A model generated the notes under the pieces. It did not search any database and was not told the DNA's origin. It saw only the letters and a program-made list of their open reading frames with translations. Positions 12,286 to 23,272 of a stretch of 64,000 nucleotides of DNA are shown piece after piece. Source of the DNA: Symsagittifera roscoffensis (Eukaryota; Xenacoelomorpha; Acoela; Convolutidae); assembly GCF_963678635.1 (NCBI RefSeq), contig NC_087070.1, positions 52,922,750 to 52,986,749 on the forward strand, in the 5' to 3' direction. Position numbers and translations under genes: made by a program. Within the stretch, counting starts at the first letter, position 1; every line of letters starts with the position of its first letter.

Positions 12286-12814
12286 AATTTGAGTAGAATT
12301 TACATGCCTAATCGGCTGTGTAATTTCTTCACTCTACCCCAATAACCAATTAAAATAAAAATTTCTGCATATTTGAGCAAACAATTTTTTCAAACTTTAT
12401 TTCCAATCCAACTGTTTTTGAAAAATTTCACCCAGACCATTAGTATAGCTGTAAAAGCTTATTGTTTATGCACACTTTGTGTGGGTTTAATTTGCGTCTT
12501 GAGTGGAACATATGTTATCAAAATCCGTAAAAAAACTAAAACTAGCAAAAACTTTAACAAGACAACCCATATATCGAGTGCAATTTCCTGAATGTTTCGA
12601 CTGCCGTGTAATAGTCTCAAACAGTTTTGATGAAGAAAAATAAATAAATTTAAATTTTGAACTGTTTGGTTTTCATCCCCAAAAGCCCATAAATCGTAAT
12701 TTGAGTTGTATGGTAACTTAATGGGGCAATATAGCTTGCCTCAGCTCAAATTTGAACCATTTTTGTTTGCGGGATTTTTTTCCACATAAAAAAGGTAGCT
12801 GGTCAATTTACCCC

Positions 12815-12920
12815 ATTCCAAACAACCCTATACCACTCAACCTTATGCCATTCTACCCTATATGACAATTTGGCCTATGCCATTCTACACTATATACTCT
12901 ATGCCATCTATCCTACGCCA
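12815..12920 (+). repeat. Short degenerate tandem repeat (CTATGCCATTCTACC type)
   Basis: Several imperfect units such as CCTTATGCCATTCTACCCTA and CCTATGCCATTCTACACTAT. I see no gene between 12285 and the array at 13205. Confidence 0.5.
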
Positions 12921-13204
12921 AAAAAGACAATAGCTTTCTACGCTTTCAGCATTACATCATTTACGAAGCCAAACTGTGTATTTTGTGAATTTTCAATTTT
13001 ATTTTGCTTAAAGACTTGTCTCTGGATTCCAGAGATCTACACAAACCAAATTGTGTGACTATCCAGTGCAAAGTTTGGCCTCATAACGATATGAAGTCTT
13101 GAAATTAGTGTATAAACTTTAACTGATTTTAATGTTTCAAGATCTGGTTTTGTGCGTTAGTTATGTACAGACTTTTCGAAGAAGGTGATTTTTTTATTCC
13201 TGCA

Positions 13205-15029
13205 AATTTCGAATTGTTAACTGGCCGTTTTTTATGCGAACTTTTTGATTTTTCTAAAAACTACCAATATCCTGGGCTCAGAATTAAAAAAAAAAACTAT
13301 TTATACTTGTGATCATTTTTATTCAGATGTGCCAATACGAAAATTTCCAATTCGGGATAATCAACGAACGATATTTTTTGCACTATTTGTGTGAGCGGTT
13401 AATTAATCCGCTACTAATTCGTTCAAAATTGAATCGAGACAACATTTTCCGTTTTTTAAAACTAGACACTAATTGCATCACAAGTAAATCATTAATTGTT
13501 TCATTTATGAGTTGAGAGGTAAGTGTTCAGCACTTGGTAGTACTATCCGAATATTAGAAATGAAGTTGTCTAACAATTTATAGACCCAAACAACAAATGC
13601 ATAATTAATTTTTGATGATTTTGGCTAACGAGAGTGTTTATTTGATAATTTGAATAATTTATTTGAATTTCGAATTATTAACTGGCCGTTTTTTATGCGA
13701 ACTTCTTGATTTTTCTAAAAACTACCAATATCCTGGGCTCAGAATTAAAAAAAAACTATTTATACTTGTGATCATTTTTATTCAGCTGTGCCAATACGAA
13801 AATTTCCAATTCGGGATAATCAACAAACGATATTTTTTGCACTATTTGTGTGAGCGGTTAATTAATCAGCTACTAATTCGTTCAAAATTGAATCGAGACA
13901 ACATTTTCCGTTATGTAAAACTAGACACTAATTGCATCACAAGTAAATCATTAATTGTTTCATTTATGAGTTGAGAGGTAAGTGTTCAGCACTTGGTAGT
14001 ACTATCCGAATATTAGAAATGAAGTTGTCTAACAATTTATAGACCCAAACAACAAATGCATAATTAATTTTTGATGATTTTGGCTAACGAGAGTGTTTAT
14101 TTGATAATTTGAATAATTTATTTGAATTTCGAATTATTAACTGGCCGTTTTTTATGCGAACTTCTTGATTTTTCTAAAAACTACCAATATCCTGGGCTCA
14201 GAATTAAAAAAAAAACTATTTATACTTGTGATCATTTTTATTCAGCTGTGCCAATACGAAAATTTCCAATTCGGGATAATCAACAAACGATATTTTTTGC
14301 ACTATTTGTGTGAGCGGTTAATTAATCCGCTACTAATTCGTTCAAAATTGAATCGAGACAACATTTTCCGTTTTTTAAAACTAGACACTAATAGCATCAC
14401 AAGTAAATCATTAATTGTTTCATTTATGAGTTGAGAGGTAAGTGTTCAGCACTTGGTAGTACTATCCGAATATTAGAAATGAAGTTGTCTAACAATTTAT
14501 AGACCCAAACAACAAATGCATAATTAATTTTTGATGATTTTGGCTAACGAGAGTGTTTATTTGATAATTTGAATAATTTATTTGAATTTCGAATTATTAA
14601 CTGGCCGTTTTTTATGCGAACTTCTTGATTTTTCTAAAAACTACCAATATCCTGGGCTCAGAATTAAAAAAAAACTATTTATACTTGTGATCATTTTTAT
14701 TCAGATGTGCCAATACGAAAATTTCCAATTCGGGATAATCAACAAACGATATTTTTTGCACTATTTGTGTGAGCGGTTAATTAATCCGCTACTAATTCGT
14801 TCAAAATTGAATCGAGACAACATTTTCCGTTATTTAAAACTAGACACTAATTGCATCACAAGTAAATCATTAATTGTTTCATTTATGAGTTGAGAGGTAA
14901 GTGTTCAGCACTTGGTAGTACTATCCGAATATTAGAAATGAAGTTGTCTAACAATTTATAGACCCAAATAACAAATGCATAATTAATTTTTGATGATTTT
15001 GGCTAACGAGAGTGTTTATTTGATAATTT
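13205..15029 (+). repeat. Four-unit tandem array, ~459-bp period, derived from the HINE-like family
   Basis: TTCGAATTATTAACTGGCCG recurs at about 13207, 13668, 14127 and 14587, giving periods of 459-460 bp. Units are nearly identical, with single-base changes and A-run length changes. The unit contains decayed blocks of the Helentron-like family in the same order: TTAACTGGCCGTTTTT, CCTGGGCTCAGAATT, TGTGATCATTTTTAT, CCAATTCGGGATAATCAAC, GAGCGGTTAATTAATCC. The repeated 103-codon frames starting at the array's ATT/ATG-like codons are not considered genes. Confidence 0.92.
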
Positions 15030-15079
15030 TAGTTATTTAGTTAAATTAATAGTTTTTTTGTTTGTGTTTTCTCTCCCAG

Positions 15080-15250
15080 ACGTCGACGGTGAGCCGGGAA
15101 CGCCAGTGTGTGGCTGCAGTCGACCGGGCGAGCCCATCCGGGTCGACTTTGTCACTCTCTCTCCCTTCCGAGTGCAGATCACGTGGGCTGCTCCCGGCAA
15201 CAACGACAACTACAATTGGTTCCACGTCAAGGACTCCAACGAACGAATAG
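15080..15250 (+). CDS. FN3 gene exon 5
   Basis: A textbook acceptor (TTTTCTCTCCCAG) and donor (ATAG|GTAAGT) bound it, phase 1 on both sides. It encodes linker CGCSRPGEP and the first half of module 4 (FRVQITWAAPGNND). GC content is clearly higher than in the flanking introns. It lies about 50 bp after the 459-bp tandem array. Confidence 0.9.
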   Translation, partial: TSTVSRERQCVAAVDRASPSGSTLSLSLPSECRSRGLLPATTTTTIGSTSRTPTNE

Positions 15251-16984
15251 GTAAGTGAGTACGGAATGGCCCTGGGGGATTAATACTTGACGACTAACAT
15301 ACGAGTTATTCAGCGCTTAAATCGAGGAGCCTCATTTAGCACCTAGATAAAACTTTTCGGTTAATTTTTTAGACTCGCACCGAATTTCTTTGGTTAAAAA
15401 TTGAAAAAAAAAACATTTTTGTGGAATAAAAAGATGTATAAATAATCAAAAATTGTGTCATTCTTAGGACCGTGAAATGGATTGATTGCATGGTTCAATA
15501 AAATAAATTACTCCTGTTACAAAGAAAAATCAAGCACTTTTCCTTTCGCCATGCCAGCGAGTTTTCATAAATAACTTTTTTTTTCACTATCTACTGATTG
15601 CTTAACTTGCAAACGAAATAGGCCAACTAACAAATGTATTTGGCCGTGATACTTTACTTTGTAAAATCATTCGTTACACATTATTAATAAACATAAACTA
15701 AGTTAAAAAAATAGAAAAATCAAGTGAGCTGATACCAAAGATAATTGTTCTGCTTTCTATTAATCTAGGGTTAAGTTAAGCTTTTCGATGTGCTCGGTTC
15801 ATGTCCAGTTCCTCTAAATTTTAAATCTGATGAGAAATTATCTATTGACTCGTAAACAAAAATTGTGATTTTTAAATGGGAAAAGATAAAAATTTTAACT
15901 GACATAACAATCATTCATTTCTTGGTAAAACCAATGATCATAAACGAATGAAAAAAATAGCCAAAAGACAATTGTAAAAAGTCAATGAACGCAAGGAAAC
16001 AGAAAAAAAACACTGACATATTTTTTAAAATCTCAATTTTCGAAATTTCAAAAAAAAACAGATGACCTTAAATGTCTTAGAATTTCGAGTTTAATTTATG
16101 AGAGCACCTTTTAGCCCATTATATTCAGTTTGAGAAAACTTGATCGAGGGATAAATTTTTTAACTTGCTGGTAAATCTGATAATAAAATTTTATTTTCGA
16201 AGCTGGAATCAATAACGATTTTCGTGAGACACTTTGGCTGTTCGATAATTTAATTTGCCTTATTTTCACATAGGAAATGAATTTTAAAAAATCAAAAGTC
16301 AATATGGAAAAAAATAAATTTGAGTCTGAACAAAATTCAAGTTTTTTGCTAAAGAACAAAAAAAATCAGCGTGATCGATATTAGAGTCTGATCTACGTTC
16401 ATCGACTCTTAAAAGTCGCATCAAAATTGTGGGAAAACTATTAAAGATATGTTTCCTTTGGTTTGTTTTATAGGTCTCAACACTTATATATGTGTTAATT
16501 GGGCAACTGGAGTATGCTGATCGAAGCCCTTTGGTTGCATTTATATTCCATGCTCAATAAGAAACCTGGATTTTCAGTGTAATAAAATTGGTACTCATGG
16601 GTCGAGGCACTCAAATTTTACTCATATCTCGCTCATTTTGAATAATTTTGTTTTTTGAATTTTGTCCGGCATAAAAAAACCCTATTTTTTTCATCTTTTA
16701 ATGAAATTTTGATAACAAAATTGATATTATTATTTATAATTTTTTTTTCAGATTAAGGAATATTTTCAAACAAGAACATTGTTATTACTTTCATTTGATT
16801 TTTAATTGTGTTGTCGAGACTATTTTTTTGAACAATGTTCTTCCATCTGATTAGGATTTTGTTTTTAAAAGCAAAAGAACGGTTAATATTTGCATGCAGG
16901 TTTCATATATTTTTTTTGATTTCCCGTCATGTGGCATTACGTGAGGTTTTTAAACATTTCGAACAAATGAAAAAATGTTGGTTC

Positions 16985-17120
16985 TGTTTTTTTGATTGAA
17001 AAACTAACGTGCTAGACTTTGCACGATTGAAACTAATTCGACTGTTTCGGCCCAATTTGGCATGTTTTAAATTCCATCAGAAAACAAATGGACTCAACTT
17101 TGCTCGACCCAAGCCTAAAC
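16985..17120 (+). repeat. Partial TCGA-type repeat
   Basis: Contains ATTCGACTGTTTCGGCCC and ACTTTGCTCGACCCAAG, matching the minisatellite seen at 9430 and 18370. The rest of the 15251-17655 intron stretch is AT-rich with no gene seen. Confidence 0.4.
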
Positions 17121-17663
17121 TCAAAGCGTTTATATTTCAACTATTAAAATAGAATTATGCTTTTTGCTCTTCTGGTTAAATTCAGGTGCTTTTCACTATA
17201 CCGAATGTATGAAAAAGGGGAGATTTTTTGTGTTAGGGTGTGTTTAAGATTTTTTCTTTTTTTTCTTTTTTTCTTCACGCAAAATCAGCTACCATAAATA
17301 ATCATCGGAGAGAGTTGAATGATATATCATATTAAAGCCCTTACATTCGTGTTTGGAACGACAGTTAAATGTTTTGAAATTTTTTTTTACCAGTGTCGAG
17401 AAAAACCGGTTTGATATTTTTGTTGTTTTGTCTTAATTCGAGCGAAGAAAGCGACCAAGCAGGCTGTCAATAGCCCAATTTAATGACTTAAGAAGTTACA
17501 ATTATTTATGGTTTTTTTGTTTGTCTAGTAATTTTTCCAGAAAAAATTGTTTTTTTTTCTGTTTTTCAATTTGCTTATTTTACTATGACTGTCGAATATG
17601 CCTAATTTCTAGTTTTTGCTCAGCTCCTTTTATCACCCACGGCAAAAAAAAAAGACACTAACT

Positions 17664-18099
17664 CAGGGGCGGATCTAGGATTTTCTCGAGGGGGGGCGGA
17701 TTTTCAAAAAAAATTCGAAAATTTTGACGACCTTTTTTTTAGGTCGATCAGATTGATTTTCCGAGGTCTCCCGAAGCACTGTTTTGCCCCTATTGTGGCA
17801 AAATTTTCTGCGCGGCAGGCAAATTTTAAAAAAAACAGTCAAAAAAGCCGTTTTTGGGCACTTTTTGGAAAATTTTGACAAAAAAATCGCGTTTTTTTTG
17901 GCGCGCGCTCCCCCTCAAAGTTAGTATATATTGACGCCGAAGGCGCCTCAAGAAAAATTTTATGGTCGGTCGGCCAAAAATGGATTTCTGAAAAAGTATC
18001 AAAGGGGGGACCCTTTGGGTCGGCAGGGGGTCGAATCCCTGAGGGGGAGGGCGTCCGCCCCCCCCCCCTAAATCCCCCCCCCCCCTAAATCTGCCCCTG
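17664..18099 (+). mobile_element. hAT-like MITE with perfect 8-bp target duplication
   Basis: It starts CAGGGGCGGATCTAGG and ends CCTAAATCTGCCCCTG. Both flanks are CACTAACT (17656-17663 and 18100-18107). It is the most complete copy. Near the right end there is a local duplication of the C-run plus CCTAAATC. It holds GGGTCGAATCCCTGA and the palindromic GACCC-TTTGGGTC. Confidence 0.93.
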
Positions 18100-18369
18100 C
18101 ACTAACTTGAATTTTTTGAAAGTGTGGTTGGAGTATTCTGTGCTATTTGCACAGTAACCGGCTATCCTAGTTAGAATTAATTTTTTAAAATTCATTTGCT
18201 AATAATATGCGTTACGCAAGCTTAATATTGTTTGATCTACACGTACATTTTATCATTTTATTAGGATTTTGTTTTACAGTTTGCTTCAAAAATAAGGGTT
18301 GAATTTTGCAAGTAATTTTCATACATTTTCGTTTTCTTGCCGTGGGAAGACTGTGCGTAAGGTATTTTA

Positions 18370-19095
18370 CCAACGAACTCGACAGAGATGTGATACGCTC
18401 GACTAAATTTGATATGATTTGATGCTGCTCGTGCAAAACTAATTGCTGTGCTCGAATGAAATTCGATATATTGCCACCGAGATTAAGGTAATCGAGCAAA
18501 AATTTTTGACATGTTTCGACGGTGCTCGAATTTTTTTTATATGTTTCGACGGTGCTCGAAAAATTGGCTCTTTTCCAGTTCACCCCCTTTCAAAATACCG
18601 AGCTTTATGTTTGTTTTACGTGTTGTTACGGCTAAATGCGTGATGTTACGCTGTAGAGTATGAAGAATAAATCTGTTCCGAATTGTCGATTTGTTCACCA
18701 CGCCAAATTGCATTGCATTGTGATAACGTTAAATAGACTTTTCAAAAGTGAATTTGAAAGGGGGGAACTGGAAAAGGGCCGAAAAATTTTTGATATGTTT
18801 CGACGGCGCTCGAAAAATTTTTGATATGTTTCTACGGTGCTCGAGAAATTTTTTGATATGTTTCAACGGTGCTCGAAAAAAGTTTGATATGTTTCGACCG
18901 TGCTCAAACAAGTATCGGATGTTTCGAATTTCGTCGAACAATCTTTGAAATGTTTCGACAGTACTCGAACGAAATTTCGATATAGTTTGAACGTGCTCGA
19001 ACAAGCTTTCATATGTCTCGCTTTCAAAAATTTGGTTATGTTTTGACCGTGCTCGAACAAATATTGATTGGCTGTACTCGAGACATGTTTTCAAT
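18370..19095 (+). repeat. TCGA-rich minisatellite, second array
   Basis: Roughly 33-bp units such as ATATGTTTCGACGGTGCTCG followed by AAAAATTTTTG. They occur at 18450-18580 and 18780-19095, split by a short inverted pair (CTTTTCCAGTTCACCCCCTT near 18570 and AAGGGGGGAACTGGAAAAG near 18759). Minus-strand frames of about 120 codons here are repeat artefacts. Confidence 0.75.
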
Positions 19096-19100
19096 TTGAG

Positions 19101-20318
19101 CTACCCGCACCGGAGTTCCATGGATAATAATCGATTATATTGAATTTTCGTGGTCTGTCTCAATAAATTTCGATAAAAATCGATTATAATTGATTAAAAA
19201 TGGATTATAATGAAACTATTTTTCTAATCAAAAAAATCCCAATATAATCGATTATAATCGATTATAATCGATTATAACCGATTGTAATCGATTATTTTTT
19301 TTAAAAATGAAACTTGTTTTTGAGGCAAAATAATCCATTTTTAATCAATTATAATCGATTATAATTTCAAATTTCTTCTTTTAAATTTTTAGAAAAACTG
19401 TTACCAATGTCAGTTGCTTAATTTAGAATAAATTAAGTTTCTTCAATATATTTTCATAAGTTTTTTTGACAAGTTTTTTTTTCAAATTTTCGAAATTTTT
19501 TTTTGAAATTGTGCGACCTCGAATTGGCTTATAAAAAACGCAGTTACCTTCAAACATGACAAAATATGAGTACTCCTTCCTAATTTTATATCAATTTATC
19601 CTGCCCTGGATTGTACCCAGACCTGGAACGTTTATGTTATACCCAGAACTTTACCCTGGAACGTTAATCAAGAAATTATTACTTGAATTTTTTGGTCGGG
19701 GCTGGCAGCTATTATGATAAATGGTTTTCGCAAACACAAAAGACTTGTCAAAATCATGAAATTTGATTTCTACTTTACTGGGGGGGGCTTGAATTATGCA
19801 TCCTGTAAGACTTTTGAAAAGTCTTTTTTATTTGTTAAAACCATTTACCATTTTTGATGATGAAGATGAACAAATGGGAGAACATGAAGATGAACACATT
19901 TAACCTGTTATTCTGATTCGTCTTAAATGTATGCTGATTCTATTTCTTGAGTTATTCTATGCTTTAGCTGCATATTTTAGGAAAACTTAGTTATTTTACA
20001 TTTTTAAACTTGCTTTTTTCTTCCAGACATAGAAAGATCTAAAAATAGAATAGCCTAATTAACGAAATAAAATGGATTATAATGGATTTTCTTGACAAAA
20101 TAATCGATTATATTGAAGAAAAAAATGGATTATAATGGATTATAATGGATTTTTATTTTTCAAAAAAATCGATTTTAATGACCACATAATCGATTACGTG
20201 GTCTAAATTTGCCACAATAATGGATTATAATGGATTATAACGGATTTTAATGACAACTTTTCAGACAACATTTTCCCAATATAATCGATTATTATCCATG
20301 GAACTCCGGTGCGGGTAG
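19101..20318. mobile_element. 1.2-kb foldback element with perfect 40-bp inverted ends
   Basis: Positions 19101-19140 are the exact reverse complement of 20279-20318, beginning CTACCCGCACCGGAGTTCCA. Inside are blocks of ATAATCGATTATAAT and ATAATGGATT on both sides and a non-repetitive centre (about 19390-20050) without a coding frame. No clear target duplication is visible. It interrupts the TCGA-type repeat, whose end resumes at about 20570. Confidence 0.9.
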
Positions 20319-20666
20319 TCCGAAACCCGGATCTACTTAAAAATCCCCCCCCCCACCCCACCCTTTAAGAAAGGGGGCAATTGTTGAGTAGATTAAAATA
20401 ACGCATTTTCGACCAATCCGATTGCAGCAAAATTAAAATTCTCAATACAAAGCTCTCGCGCTAGTTTACTGCTTTTATTCATAGGGTTGGCAAATCTTAA
20501 GTAGATACCAAAGGGAGGGCGATTGTTAAGTAGATCCCAAAATCCATGTCTAGTTTATTCTTTTTCAGTCGAGCACTGACCTTGTACTCGACTTGGAAAG
20601 TGGAAACATAACGGGAGCACCTGGACTAGGGTTTAAATCATAACACTTTTCTCATGATGTTTGTAG

Positions 20667-20839
20667 AGGTGGATATTGAGGATGAGTTCTTGGAGTGGCC
20701 GGTGCTTCTGGAGCCGAGCACCCCCTACCAGTTCAAAGTAAGAACAGTGCTGAGGTGCAACTACACAGGACAGAATCTGACCTCGGAATGGGTGGCAGTC
20801 ACCGCATACACTTCCCCAGGCATACCCATCCTCAAACAG
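20667..20839 (+). CDS. FN3 gene exon 6, ending at a GC splice donor
   Basis: It enters in phase 1 after TTTGTAG and encodes the second half of module 4 (LEPSTPYQFKVRTVLRC, then SEWVAVTAYTSPG). The natural end is AAACAG|GCAAGC, a GC-type donor in phase 0, because exon 7 resumes in phase 0 and the join IPILKQ-VGWGTDFIALDV reads as a proper A/B-strand start of module 5. A GT donor further down (in the GGGGTGTGGG run) would add low-complexity residues. Confidence 0.8.
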
Positions 20840-20995
20840 GCAAGCTCACTTCACACAATGGGGGTGTGGGGGGGGGGGTTGGTATGGGTTTTTTCGGATA
20901 CCTTTTCTTAATGATTTCTCCTTTTAAGGTTTTTCGCTTTTAAAACTTTTCCATTCAATGAAAACTCGGGATCAAAGTAATAGTCTCCTCACAGA

Positions 20996-23003
20996 GACCA
21001 AGTTAAGATCTTCCACCCAAGTCTTTTTGTTTATTCCGCCCAAAAATCAAAATTTCAACATCATGAGATAAAACTATCTGGCTTTGATTTGATTGGCTAG
21101 AAACAGCCAATCAAACTTCAGCACCAATTCAAAAATTTTTGTTCACAATTTTAAGTCGACTTACAAATAAGCCGAATTGACCAAAAATATTAATTAATTT
21201 GAAATTTAATTCAAGTTGGATCAGATAACCTGCAGAGTTTTACCAAGAACAGAAAAAAACACAAAAAATATCAAACATCTGCTCAAAATTCGGCCTTGTT
21301 AGAAGTCGGCTTAAATTAAAATGATCATATTTGTATTAACCAAACAAATCATTGCGATCATTGCTTGTTCTCCGTTTTTATAAATTTAGTACGGGGCTAT
21401 TCTCATGGGTGAAGGAATGAATGGGCGAAGGATCATAGGCGAAGGACTTAAAACAAAAAAACTCAAAGTCAATTATTAAATTAAATCAATTGCCGTTCAA
21501 CTAAAAGGAATTAAATGAAGCAATTTTTTGTTTCTTTTATGAAAAAACGCTTGAAATATGAAATTTGCTCAGACTCGCCGGCGGTCAGTGACAATTTTGC
21601 ATAATTCTGCCGTATTCATTTTTGGCCAATATTAATATAAAATCCCTAGAAATGTTTACTTTCTGTGAGATTTTTACGCTTTATTTTCAAACTTTTGAAA
21701 TATTGAAATCTGATTGGCTGATTTTTATTTTCGCCCATTCGGTCCTTTGACTATGAGGGATTCCAAATTGACAACTACAAAACAGCAAAACTTGTAAATT
21801 TGGGCGGAATAAGTAAAAAGACCCTTCCATCCAAGCAGTTAATTTGGATTTAGTTTGCGCCCCGCTATTTGAAACTTACTCGATTTTGATTGGCTAAAAA
21901 CTCAGAATGTACCACCACGTTAATATCATCTTGACCTCTCTCTTCAACTATTTTAGAGGGTGCGTGTTCATAGGTCCAAAAATTAAAAATCAGTCCCATG
22001 GGTCCCAAAATAAAAGAGCTGCGCATAAGCCCCAAATCTTTTCATTTCGTCAAAAGACGAAGTTAGCTGAGTCTCGTTTTACGATCGCCAGTGGACGCGC
22101 TACGCGCGCGTCGTCGCTTCGTGGCAATAACTGGCTCTAAATTTCGTATAGAGTCCTACCCTCTGTTGGCAAGCTCGCAACAGGTTGGCGCGGCTGCGGT
22201 GGTCACTATTCTGCAGCTTGAGTTTATGCTGCTTGAACAGTAAACAATCAATCCATAAACTCGTTGGCTCAAATTTCAAACAATCAGAATTCAAGAAGAT
22301 AAATTTTGGGACTTATGCGACTGAGTTTTTTTGGGTGCCATGAATATTGGACCTATGGGTATTCGCCGTTTAAGGGGGATAATGTGAACTTAATACCAAA
22401 ACTTTTTTGAAAAGCTTTTCGACATTTAAACGCTTTCGGTGATTGTATATCAATAAATGTGTTCTTTCAATAAGTTTCGCCATTTTATATGTTTTTCATA
22501 TCAGGTGTCAAGCGTGATGAGTCATTTTACCTTTCAGGGGCAGAGCGACAATTAATCGAAATGACAAATGGTCGCTTTACAATCATACAGAGTTAACATC
22601 ATCCCGTTTTCCATCATTCAAACATAGTAGGAAGCGGACAGTTGGTGTTGCATTTAGGCTAAATTGAATTGTTTTATCACTTCAATTTAACGTAAATGTT
22701 GATTACTTATGCTCAATTTTTTTTTCGATGAATTGTCACTTTGAAGTCATTTTTGATCTACTGTTGCTTTCGACTACCTATGAGCTCTGTTCAATTGGTA
22801 TGATAGAACCGTTATACAAATTCAAAAACGGTCTCGGACCAAGTTAACATCCTCCCCCCAAAACCGTTATGGAGGGGGGGAGGATGTTAACTTGGTTCTA
22901 ACTTAGAAATTTTTAGCCGATCAGAATCGAGTATTTTACATGTAGCGCTTAGCAAGTTATTTAATGCGAATTCAATGCAGGGGTGGAAGATCTTAACTTG
23001 GTC
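20996..23003. mobile_element. ~2-kb interval bounded by 23-bp inverted ends
   Basis: Positions 20996-21018 (GACCAAGTTAAGATCTTCCA plus CCC) are the reverse complement of 22981-23003. A related inverted pair, GTCTTTTTGTTTATTCCGCC near 21022 and GGCGGAATAAGTAAAAAGAC near 21806, lies inside. A further palindrome at 22835-22902 uses the same AAGTTAACATCC-type sequence. I found no transposase frame. This may be a non-autonomous DNA element with nested copies. Confidence 0.6.
22835..22902. repeat. Short palindrome (hairpin)
   Basis: CCAAGTTAACATCCTCCCCC and GGGGGAGGATGTTAACTTGG are exact inverted copies around a ~20-base loop. The arms resemble the ends of the surrounding element. Confidence 0.8.
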
Positions 23004-23207
23004 TTTCTGGGGAGAGGGGGATCTTAACTTGATCCACGGTCTCGAGTAACAATTTGAAGCAGCCTTCGAATCTCTCTTTGAACTGTTTTAATTTTTTGAA
23101 GTAAAAGATTAAAATTACGAACCTAAAAATACACGCTACGGCGAGATGAACATAAGTGGTCGGAAAATAATCTTGAACACGTGAACTAATAACTTTTTCT
23201 TTCATAG

Positions 23208-23272
23208 GTGGGATGGGGCACTGACTTCATTGCTCTGGACGTGGAAAACAGCCGCCAGTATGACTCGATCAG
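23208..23272 (+). CDS. FN3 gene exon 7 (short)
   Basis: The acceptor TTTCTTTCATAG opens in phase 0 and reads VGWGTDFIALDVENSRQYDS, the B and C strands of module 5. The likely donor is ATCAG|GTTCGA in phase 2. The frame stays open to 23402, so a later donor is possible, but base composition falls to intron level after about 23300. The second half of this module is not found downstream (see the gap entry). Confidence 0.65.

Noticed and set aside
13663..14893. Three near-identical 103-codon frames
   Set aside because: They are the same frame repeated by the 459-bp tandem array; the unit is a decayed non-coding mobile element.
13205..15029. CRISPR-like array
   Set aside because: Units are 459 bp and nearly identical without variable spacers, and the locus is eukaryotic.
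18212..19094. Minus-strand frames of about 120 codons rich in FEH and VETY patterns
   Set aside because: Periodic translation of the minisatellite, not a protein family.
19101..20318. Origin of replication or matrix attachment site suggested by the extreme AT repeats
   Set aside because: Sequence alone cannot support this; the exact inverted ends make a foldback transposon the simpler reading.
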